Positions 55,139 to 64,000 of a DNA stretch of 64,000 nucleotides are shown here, in pieces (position 1 is the stretch's first letter; the number at the start of each line of letters is the position of its first letter). The stretch comes from Aotearoamyces nothofagi (lineage: Eukaryota > Ascomycota > Leotiomycetes > Leotiales > Tympanidaceae). The notes under the pieces are model-generated. The model was not told the DNA's origin, made no database searches, and saw only the letters and a list, made by a program, of their open reading frames with translations. A program made the position numbers and the translations under genes. Location of the stretch: NCBI GenBank assembly GCA_015345905.1, contig JADDTR010000007.1:682001-746000 (forward strand), read 5' to 3'.

Positions 55139-57369
55139 TCACCAAGTCTCCTGTATAAACCGACCCTTTTTCTCCATAGTGGTCAAATACGCCTCCGCAT
55201 CCTCCAGACTTTGATTTCCCTTATCCATAAACACATCGAGTAAAGCCTTCCTCACTGCAATAGGCATCTTTCCCGAGCTACCACACAGAAACACCGTGCC
55301 GCCTCCTTCTCCCATTATCGCCGTATCTATGCCACCAACTTTAGGCTTCGGCTTTAACAAGTCCCATACTGTAGCTGCATTATTGCGGATGACATCTTGG
55401 ACATAAATCTTCTCTTTCTGATCTCGTGAAAAGGCTGTCAAGACTCGAGTCACATCGCAGGTTCTCCAATCATTATCGTATAGGAAATCTGCACGCTTAT
55501 TGCGTCCTCCGTAGATTAGCACGGCTGGTGGTGTCACATCATCTTTATTTAACGGGTATTCATGGAGGTATGCACGCTCAAATATTAATGAACGTATAGG
55601 CGCGATACCAGTGCCAGTTGCAATCATTAAGATCGGCTTCCTGAGGGTGTCGTTGCTGTGTAAATTAAAGGAGCCTTTATTCATGGATACTACGATCATC
55701 GTACCGGGTGCGAGACTGGAAATATAGCGCGAACAAACGCCCTGCCGAGCCTTGCGGAGCACGGTGCGGTATTTGACAATGGCAACGGTGAGGTCGAATT
55801 GCGTGATCTTCTCTGTGGGATGCTTGATATTGCCACCGGAAGCGATTGAGAATTGACGGCCTCGGAGACGAGGGAAAATGGTAGGCGCCCATCTCCAGGG
55901 GAGCTTGACAGAGGGGAAGTCTTGGAGTACTTCGAGAATGGAACGACGAGGGCGGGTGGTATAATCGAAGAATTCATCAGTGTAAGCCGGGTTGGTGAAC
56001 TCTTGAAGCCGCTCACGGTGGGCTGGATCAGAGCTATATTTGGCAATTATATCGAAGAAGTAGCGGCGTGGGATAGCTGTTATGTCGAGGTTGTGGATGA
56101 GGAGAGACCGAAGTGTTGGCGGCGATGTGGTGGGGAAGTTCTCGAGTGATGGGAGGAGGGTTTCAGAGGAGTAAACAGAGGTGCCGGCATAGGTGAGAGG
56201 CAGATCGGCGACATCTTCCCAGCCTTGGAGCTTGATGAGGGCGTCAACGTCGGAGGGGAAATTCTTGGGGTATATTGTGAGGATGTCGCCTGGAAAGTAG
56301 TGGATCTCTTCGGCAAGGATGAGACTTAAATGTCGAACATCTTGCCAGTGAGAATCAGGCGTAATACGAGTATTTGCCCTTACGGTCATTATTCTAGAGA
56401 AAGGAATGGGAAGTAGATCTTGAGGGGGGAGGTCTTTGTCCTTTGCATCAACGTCGTGTGGTAGCAGCGGTTCCTTTACACACAAGTCTCCTTCAATAGG
56501 ACCGTCCATACTGATTGAAGTTTTGGGCGAAGACGATTGAAAAGAAACGGTCACTATTGCCTCTCCGTCGTCGTCCTTTGTTTTCGCAAGCTCGAGTACC
56601 CACTTTGGCGGAAGAAGTTCGGTTTCTGGAATAGGAAATAACCCCTCAGGGAGAGGATACTTTTCGAGAAGGTGCAACTTAAAGTCAAGCGACCAAGGTA
56701 AAAAGGCACCGTCGATTCTGAAAAGACCAACAAGGTAAGCACACTAAATCGAGAGTTTGGCGACGCAACTGAACTTACCCTTCTTCGTGTTGCTCGTCAG
56801 CTTCGCCTCGAGGGTATACCTCATGTGCTCCCAGTTGCTCTAGACGTTTATGCAGTTTCCGTGCTGCCCAGTTGAACCTGGTAAAACTTGATCAGCATGG
56901 CTTGCTTAGGTCTTGGCTAGCTTGTGCTCTTCACGTACTTCACGTAGGAGCTGTCGCCCAAACCAAAACTAGTGAAATTCACGTGATCCAGGCAATCCGG
57001 CGGCAGTCGCTTTCGTAGCAGACTCTTCCAGAACTTGTGGGCATTAGCAGGGACATCTCCCTGGCCAGTAGTTGAGATGGTGAAAATAATAAGGGTATAA
57101 TTCAATAAGTCGTTCTAGTATTGTGCATTGATGAGCACAGGTAGCACTTGCAGCATAAGAATGGGTACACATACAATGGCGGCATCACCCATTGATACGA
57201 CCTTTGTCACGAAACGCTGTCGCTCGCAGATACGACCGAGCTGTTCTGCCACATCTTGGCTATTCCCGCTCACAGATCCATAGAGAATCAGTACACTTCT
57301 GTCATGTCCCTGCCCGCGACTATTCCCTGACATGGTTGTTGCGAAAAGATAAAGATTGCTATCAGCCAT
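55139..57369 (-). CDS. TAH18: TAH18 NADPH-dependent diflavin reductase
   Basis: Exons complement(57175..57369), (56939..57114), (56779..56877) and (55139..56717) give 682 residues. It transfers electrons from NADPH through FAD and FMN to Dre2 at the start of cytosolic iron-sulfur cluster assembly. The flavodoxin domain spans about residues 23-165: LILYGSVSGNSQDVAEQLGR (FMN loop), IFTISTTGQGDVPANAHKFW, FTSFGLGDSSY and the exon-3 part KFNWAARKLHKRLEQLG. The FAD/NADPH part has RQFSIASG, ATGTGIAPIRSLIFER and VFLCGSSGKMPIAVR. The C-terminus EDAEAYLTTMEKKGRFIQETW ends with the aromatic residue typical of this family. An ATG at 57333 inside exon 1 (MSGNSRGQG) is an alternative start. Confidence 0.94.
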
Positions 57370-58183
57370 TTTCAAGCGAGCGTCATGGCAAAATCTAGAA
57401 GTCACGAGACTCTCGGGCTAGTTGCTTGTAGAAGCGGCGGAACAAAGCTATTAAAATGCACCTTGAGACATTTCCCTGTAGATGTGCGCAGTATACTACG
57501 TGCTTGCCTAAGATGGTCACGCCCGTTGAGCAATTATTTCTGTCTATGCACGTATTTAGGGTTGGATGGAGGTGAGAGGCCAGCTGGACTGAGGCGAAAT
57601 GCAGCCCCAGAAGCCCGCGATGAGACCCTAGGGATCGCAGCTTCTGATACTGGCTCACGCCCGTTCTCCCACCACGTCATCTGAAGCAGCAGCGAAGCCC
57701 ACGGTGAGACAGAAACAGTAACCTACACAGCATAGTTGAGGGTCGTAAGCAACAGGGAAAACCCACCGAAATGCCACCCAGATGTGCTGTTCTACGATGT
57801 TTGATGCGAATGAGAGCGATCAATCCATCAATCGGATTGTTGTTATGCGAAGCCTGACTATGAGGTGGCCTGCTGGCCTGGTGGCGTTGCTTTTGGCCCT
57901 AATTTGGCAACCGCGACACTAGCGCACTAGCTTCGCGGCTCCCTTGCGAATTTAACATTGAATTCAATACGCGGCGACCACCTCTCCCTTTTCTTCCAAC
58001 CAAAAGTGCAGACACAAGTCAAACAACTCACTCCAAATCTCAACACTTCTTCTAGGGCACCAAGCTACCCTTCAAGCAACTCCTCCCCCAAGTTCAAGAG
58101 TCAATACACTCAGTCAACGTCGACATCAATCCCTCAAATTCCAGTCATCCTACTTCAATCAACCACCTCTCCAACCGATCATC
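57370..58183. promoter_or_regulatory. Divergent region between TAH18 and the SBP1-like gene
   Basis: About 810 bases between divergent starts. The right part (57965-58180) is pyrimidine- and CAA-rich, like the unstructured 5' leader of a highly expressed fungal gene. No other gene seen. Confidence 0.45.
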
Positions 58184-59600
58184 ATGTCTACTATCGTGGA
58201 GAAAGTTACTGACGCCGTCAACGACGTTTCTGCCAAACTTGGCGCAACATCCATCTCTGACAAGCCTGCTGAGACCACTCCCAGTGGTGACAAGTCCACC
58301 AATGCTGCCCACAACGAGGCGGTACTGGCCAGCGCTGCAGAGGGCAGGAGACTCTACATCGGTAACCTCGCCTATGCGACAACCGAGGAGGAGTTGACAA
58401 CTTTCTTCAACGGATACCTCGTGTAAGTGAATCCCATACCCCAGAACCCCATTCTGCTCGTTGGGGAAGGCTCTACCCAGTTGTTCAAAGGGGTCGCTGC
58501 TACGTTAGATCTCACCTGCACCATCCCCACCCCACCAGGCCTCTCTCCATCACTATCTGCACTGAGTAGGCTTTTGAAATAGATGATTTCACCAAACCAA
58601 TATGTGTGGGTCTTGCTTACTGACATATCTGAACCATCCAGTGAATCAACCTCCATCCCAAAGAACCCTCGTACGGATCGTCCAGTTGGCTATGCTTTCG
58701 TTGACCTTTCAACACCTAGCGAGGCTGAGCGTGCCATTACCGAGCTTTCTGGCAAGGAGATCCTTGAGCGTAAGGTCTCCGTTCAATTAGCCCGGAAGCC
58801 AGAACCAGCTGGAGAGAAGGGTGAGGGTGCTGCGAGCGGAGGCGAGGGAGTGTCGGGTGGTGAGGGTGGCCGTCGTAGAGCGTCTGGCCGTGGCCGTGGT
58901 CGGGGACGTGGGCGTGGAGGACGTGGTGGACGTACCGGTGGTCGTGGAGTAAGTTTAACCAGGGTGAGCTCTCATACTTGATATGCTAATATATATTAGG
59001 AAGGCGAAGATGTTGCTATTGCTGGTGGTCTTCCATCAGGCGAGGTCATTCCTCTCCAGGATGCTACCAACCAGGTTGCCACTGACGGTTCTAAGGATGT
59101 CAAGACCCAGGCTCCTCGTGCTCCCCGTGAGCGTCGTGAACGAGGACCTCCCGCTGACGGTGTACCATCCAAGACCAAGGTCATGGTTGCAAATCTTCCT
59201 TATGACCTAAGCGAAGAGAAGGTAAGCCTTCATCTATGTAATTGATATTAATATACTGTAACTAACATATTCTTCGCAGCTCAAGGATCTTTTCGAGAAG
59301 TACGAGCCATCTTCTGCCAAGATTGCTCTCCGACCAATCCCCCGTTTCATGGTCAAGAAGCTCCAGGCTCGCAACGAGCCTCGCAAGGGCCGTGGCTTCG
59401 GGTTCGTTACTCTATCCTCTGAGGAGCAGCAGCAGAAGGCTGTTGCGGAGATGAATGGCAAGGAGATCGAGGGTCGTGAGATTGCCGTCAAGGTCGCCAT
59501 CGACAGCCCAGACAAGACAGACGAGGAGTCCAATGCTCCAGCCACCGAAATCGTCAACGAGAACGTCAACGGTGCTAGCGAGCAAACCACTACTGCTTAA
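58184..59600 (+). CDS. SBP1-like RNA-binding protein (RRM-RGG-RRM)
   Basis: Exons 58184..58422, 58642..58948, 59000..59221 and 59280..59600 give 362 residues. The first RRM starts at RRLYIGNLAYATTEEELTTF (about residue 54) and continues across a 219-nt intron into GYAFVDLSTPSEAERAI. A Gly/Arg region (GRGRGRGRGRGGRGG, about 163-180) follows. The second RRM is TKVMVANLPYDLSEEK (RNP2) and GRGFGFVTLSSEEQQQ (RNP1). This RRM-RGG-RRM order is that of yeast Sbp1, a translation repressor that binds eIF4G and poly(A)/single-stranded nucleic acid. Orthology is inferred from architecture. The RGG part is a likely arginine-methylation site. The longer first intron in an abundant RNA-binding gene could be regulatory. 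Confidence 0.85.
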
Positions 59601-60704
59601 GCAGTATGTTTGTATCACAAATCACTGTACGATCGGAGTGCTACATTAAGTGGGTGGTGATAGCTGCATAGCCTAGCATTGCATTTGTTACTCTCCAGGC
59701 GTAATGTGGAGGCACTACGGAATGGAAGCTGCATTTTTCAGTTATTGGGAGGCAGCTATGATTCTCTTTTAGGTGGAAGGAAAAGTATGCTCTAACAGTG
59801 GGACTTCCAAAGGCGACTTTTAGATCTGGGGCTCTCTGGGCTTGGTTCTTTTAGACGTTGTAATTTCCTGCAGTTGGTGGTTGCTTCTAATTCCTATGAC
59901 TCTTTTTCAACAATGTTTTATTACCATATCTCAGGCATTACTCAGGGCTGTACACTAGATCTCCTCTGTTGTGCTCACTCTGGGGCAAGGGAATGGAAAA
60001 GTTTATTCGTTGTGATATAACGGTCTGCTCTAGTTTGATGCTATACATGTGAAATAATCGTGATATGATAATCAGTGTGCTATTTGAAAGGATATCATTT
60101 AGGGTAATAACGATTAAGGGGTTTCGTAGACTACCACTCGGTGATAAAATATCAAATGGCCACGAGATGGGTATTGGTGGCAGGATGTTAGATGAAGACA
60201 ACATGTCCTTGAGTAGTGGCGAAAGTTTTTTGGGGATCGGTTTCGTTAATAAACCACTTTAATATGTATACTGTAAGTCAAATAACTAAGACTGTACCGT
60301 TTTATTTTGTAAACGGAAAGGTACAAGATCCAGGATCGACAAGGCTGGCCGACAAGGCCAGTTATTAACGAAACTATGGGCCCATCCAGGCATCGTCACT
60401 TGCATTCTTTTGTCGGGCGCTAAACGGCGGGACCTCGACACGTTCTTTGTACGTACAGAGTCTGGACAAGCTATACGACTTAGCATCAGCACACCAATCT
60501 ACCCCAAATTCCTCACCGACTTTAAATTACCGACACTGTTTTCGACGACACCACTTCGACTCTCTTTATCTCTTCACTGTGTCTGGACATCACCGAAAGC
60601 TATTACCTGTCTTGACGGGCCTATCCCTTAAACCAAACCTCAGCACGTTGTGCGCCAGACCTCAGGCTGAGCATATAGCCGTAGATACTTGAAGGAGTGG
60701 AACG
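59601..60704. other. Intergenic region, no gene seen
   Basis: About 1.1 kb downstream of the SBP1-like gene and upstream of the ArfGAP gene. AT-rich, with short frames on both strands and no recognisable domain or RNA gene. Confidence 0.5.
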
Positions 60705-61960
60705 ATGGCTAGCAAGGCCATGTGGGAGGTCGATCCAGAGACCAGATCAAAGGTAAGATTTAATACTAAACCATTTCCCCCTCGCATCCCACGATTATAT
60801 GCTAAAGGATATCTTCACATCCAGCTCCTCGAGATACAGAAGGTCAATACCAATGACCGATGCATAGATTGCAGCGCCCCCTCCCCACAATGGGCGTCGC
60901 CGAAGTTTGGCATCTTCATCTGTCTCTCCTGTGCCGGCGTACATCGTGGTCTTGGAGTACACATCTCTTTCGTGCGATCAATTACAATGGATGCATTCAA
61001 GGCCGCCGAGATTGAGAGGATGCGCTGTGGAGGTAACAAACCATGGAGGGATTTCTTTGATGCTGCGGAGGATAACGTCATGTCTGGCGTGACTTTCGAT
61101 GATGCGACAATTGCGGAGAGATATAGCGGGAGCGTGGGCGAGGAGTGGAAGGAGAGGTTAACAGCCAAAGTGGAAGGTGTCGAGTACATACCAGGCACGA
61201 AACCTCTCACGAAATTTACGACCGACAGTAGCAGTGTATCACAGAGTCGAAGCCAAACACCCTCTGGTCTTGCACGCAACCCAAGTCCAAGCGGATCAAC
61301 ACTCGCAGATGCACGTAAAGCGAAGGTCGATGATAAATACTTTGGACGACTGGGTGCGGCTAACGCTGCGCGGCCTGCGGATCTACCACCAAGCCAGGGT
61401 GGAAAGTATGCTGGCTTTGGATCTGCACCTCCAGAGCCTGTGAGGGAGGATAAGCTGCCTGGATTTGATGACTTACAGAAGGATCCAGTGGCTGCTCTCA
61501 CAAAGGGGTTTGGGTGGTTTACAAAGACAGTAGGGCAGACCGCGAAGAGCGTAAATGAAGGTTATATACAACCTACTGCTCAACGGGTGTGTATTTTTCA
61601 AGTCGTCTAGATTTACTCTCCTATTTATGTGCTGTGCTGACGAACTATGTGTAGCTAGCGGAAGCCGACCTAACAAATCAAGCCCGTCTCGCAGCAGCCC
61701 AAGTTGCGAAAACAGCACAGAGTGGCGCAAAGGGAGCCTCAGAGAGCTTCAACAGATTTGTCGAAGGTGAAGGGGGCAACGGAACGTCGAGACGGGCGCC
61801 AATTGACGGTACCAAGAAGGATTTCTGGGACAGCTTTGGAAAGCCAGCCCAGTCAGGGCCAAGCGCTATTGGTACAGCAGCTATGCGAGGAGGAGGTAGT
61901 GGTGCTGGTGTTACTGGTGGAGCGTCGAAGAAGGATGAGGATAACTGGGAGAAATGGTAA
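60705..61960 (+). CDS. GCS1: ArfGAP (GCS1/ARFGAP1 type)
   Basis: Exons 60705..60752, 60825..61586 and 61655..61960 give 371 residues, close to yeast Gcs1. It stimulates GTP hydrolysis by Arf1 on Golgi membranes and so drives COPI uncoating. The zinc finger is CIDC (about residue 29), then [14 protein letters not shown] with the C4 spacing of the family. It is followed by [16 protein letters not shown], which contains the catalytic Arg finger. The C-terminal half has [15 protein letters not shown] and amphipathic, Ser/Thr/Gly-rich helices ([24 protein letters not shown]) that resemble ALPS curvature-sensing motifs. The protein ends DEDNWEKW, a Trp-based coat-binding-like tail. Confidence 0.94.
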
Positions 61961-62207
61961 ATATAGTCCGAGGAAGCTGGAGACTTGTAAGAATAGATAG
62001 ATATTATATCAAGCAGATGACTAAATTTCTGTATTCAAGGAAGTTATATACATAACCTAATACCAACAATAAACCGAGTAGCTTCATGTTTACAGCCACC
62101 CTTGTTCGTTTTATGAAATCAACCCGCATTTCGGGTCTTCAAATTAAAGAAGGTTCTGTGACGTGGGTTTCTGGACTCATCTTGTTTGACAAGTAAACTC
62201 GAAGTTC

Positions 62208-62450
62208 TTAAGTATTATAAGGTAGTATGGAAATTCCCACTGACAAGCAAGCAAGCAAGCAAGCTGGCCGAGGTATCAAAGATCTTTGCGTTCTAGCATA
62301 AGCTGCATAACTAGGTAGAATCAAACACTTACTCGCTTGAGCCCCAACGACCGCGTTATTAAAAATCTTCAAAGGGCCATACGTACGTTCATATGCCGCC
62401 GAATGGAATAGTGGCCGTGACCTGCAGCGTCTTCGAAACAGATCTTCCAT
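62208..62450 (-). CDS. Possible small basic protein (doubtful)
   Basis: The ATG at 62450 (MEDLFRRRCRSRPLFHSAAY) opens 80 codons. A GTAAGT donor after AVVGAQAS and a cttgtcag acceptor at the CAAG repeat would allow an intron, and both the spliced and unspliced forms end at the same stop. The Arg-rich start recalls mitochondrial leaders. No family was recognised. Confidence 0.25.
   Translation of the reverse strand: MEDLFRRRCRSRPLFHSAAYERTYGPLKIFNNAVVGAQASKCLILPSYAAYARTQRSLIPRPACLLACLSVGISILPYNT
62244..62264. repeat. CAAG tetranucleotide repeat
   Basis: Five tandem copies of CAAG, a simple microsatellite. Confidence 0.85.
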
Positions 62451-64000
62451 TTTAGACTCTATTAACACACTGTTGCTGGAAAAGTGAGTAATATCTTCTT
62501 CTGTCTATGACTTGAGGGGGCAACTTGGTTTTTTCTTACTGGTTTTTCCCTTCTATTTTATTCTTTTCCTTTTGCTCTTTTAATAAATTGCCAGTACATT
62601 ATATACTTCTATCGGAACTGCGAAGTCTAGAGGACCAGTTTGCCTGCCAGATAATAGATCCACCGCTTTGACAGGCTCAAGAGACTGTGGGAAGATGTGG
62701 AGAATAAATATGGGTATTTCTCCAACAAGGATACTTTATGCTCCCACAGTCAATGGTCAATAACTCAAGCTTTGCCGGAAATCATTCTACTGAGCTTTAT
62801 ACGACCCACAGGTTGTTTAACTAGCCTCTATACCCTCTGTTGCTTCACTCAAGAACTTCTTTAGCGCTGTAGGTCTCTAGTTCCTGGCCTATCTACCTTA
62901 TCTACTCTGAACTTTATCTCTCTCCAGCGATCGCCGGTAAAGAGATCAGGGGAGTTCATATCTCTCATATCTGTACTCTGCAAGGAACTTGTGCTCCCTG
63001 GTATTCCACGTGCTCACCACTCTATCCTCCCTGCCGGGAAGCCGAGCATCTTATCTATCTTACAGGTACAATGACACAAACTAGCCAGACACAGTCAGGA
63101 TTTGCATTTCCATCAACTACGGTTCTTGGCTCGGAACTATGCTCTGTGGAAAGAGACATGCTCAACTGGAGAACTACAGTTGAACTCAGCAATTCGTCTT
63201 TTGGAAAAGTGCCCCCTATCAGACCTGAGAGCTGGCACAGCCGTTAAATAAACACCGACAAAGGGCCGTTGCAGGTGCCCGGCGAAGCAATTCGCAGAGA
63301 ACGGCATGTCTACCAAACTGTCGTAGTACTGGCAGGCAATCTGCCGAGGTACATCGGCACAGTTCCAACCGCGACGCTCCAGATGTATGTACACTTCCCC
63401 AGTGCTGTAGCACATGTACCACATTCGGAACACAGTTGTCGAACGCAATCTGGACGGGCTGTAGTCGTGGCGCCAAATTCATGGATGCAGCGCGATCGTG
63501 CGATAAATGGCACCTTCCCATTCCAGGTCACAAAGATTCGTGCTGTCTACTGTCTTGCCGGAGTATAGTCCAGAAGGGTTTGTGTGTCTTTCGCATCTGG
63601 CCTCGAATCCGGTAAGATGGAGGTGGAAAGCAATAAAGCATGGACTCTCGTCGTCGGCATGCTTTCAACATACATGACGGCTAATTCACAGACGGCTTAC
63701 CATCGCCAACACAATAGATAAGGTACAGAAGTATACGTACATAGTTGCGTGCCAGCTACCATCGGGATTCGGCGTCGCACATGGTACATGGACAGATTCA
63801 GGTACCGCACGGTTTACATTATGCGTTATGCAATATGCAGGATAACTAGAGTCGCGACAATCTCTCTTATAGGTACTTCCAGGACTCTTCGACACAAAAC
63901 TCGTTGTACATATTCGGACGTATCGCCGGTGTCAACGTGCTTCATGCTGGCTGGAGAAAGCCCAATAACTTATCAAAGCGGAGCCTCTCGGTGCAGCTGC

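Larger units (their letters stand above)
61961..64000. other. Right-hand region, no firm gene
   Basis: About 2 kb with no convincing gene. It contains a CAAG repeat (62244-62264), a doubtful 80-codon frame (62208-62450 minus), and Cys-containing open frames on the minus strand (63200-63900) discussed as a finding. A gene extending past the window edge on the minus strand is possible. Confidence 0.4.

Noticed and set aside
62247-62264. The CAAG repeat as a CRISPR-like or telomeric array
   Set aside because: Units are four bases without spacers, a plain microsatellite. No CRISPR array is expected or seen in this nuclear DNA.

Overview
The window is nuclear DNA of a filamentous ascomycete (Pezizomycotina). 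The evidence is short introns with GTAAGT/GTATGT-type donors, CTAAC/CTAAT-type branch sites and TAG/CAG acceptors, many small exons, compact intergenic DNA, and protein families typical of moulds (TRI12-type efflux pump, PLAC8 protein, cytochrome P450, yapsin-like protease). A leotiomycete is my guess, but the sequence alone does not prove it.

Layout, left to right. 0-8 kb: a diacylglycerol/sphingoid-base kinase-like gene, an unrecognised 241-residue protein, a tRNA-Ser(GCT) gene with two insertions, and UTP21 (ribosome biogenesis). 8-20 kb: VIP1/ASP1 (inositol pyrophosphate kinase/phosphatase), a PLAC8-type Cys-rich protein, an unknown membrane protein, and mitochondrial elongation factor G. 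20-30 kb: an AT-rich decayed Tc1/mariner transposon, a secreted aspartic protease, a long empty stretch, an AIM6-like secreted phosphodiesterase, and a stand-alone histidinol dehydrogenase. 30-45 kb, accessory in character: a ZZ/EF-hand membrane protein, a P450, a TRI12-type efflux pump, a sugar transporter, and an L-lactate dehydrogenase of the flavocytochrome b2 type. 45-62 kb, core in character: YKT6, CWC26, the TFIIF large subunit, a Cid1-like nucleotidyltransferase, TAH18, an SBP1-like RRM protein, and an ArfGAP. 62-64 kb: no firm gene.

The core genes serve RNA and protein production and traffic: UTP21 (rRNA), CWC26 (splicing), TFIIF (transcription), the Cid1-like enzyme (RNA tailing), SBP1 (mRNP), EF-G (mitochondrial translation), TAH18 (Fe-S assembly), and YKT6 and ArfGAP (vesicle traffic). 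Three close head-to-head pairs share short promoters: UTP21/VIP1, YKT6/CWC26 and TAH18/SBP1.

The most striking observation is the tRNA-Ser(GCT) gene at 3860-4015. It carries the ordinary 17-nt intron after position 37. It also carries a 58-nt insertion inside the anticodon stem with all the marks of a spliceosomal intron (GTAAGC donor, CTAAT branch site, CAG acceptor). Removing both gives a perfect 81-nt tRNA. This looks like a mRNA-type intron in a Pol III tRNA gene.

Exon boundaries were set by eye from splice signals, reading frame and family similarity. Every multi-exon model given sums to a whole number of codons.
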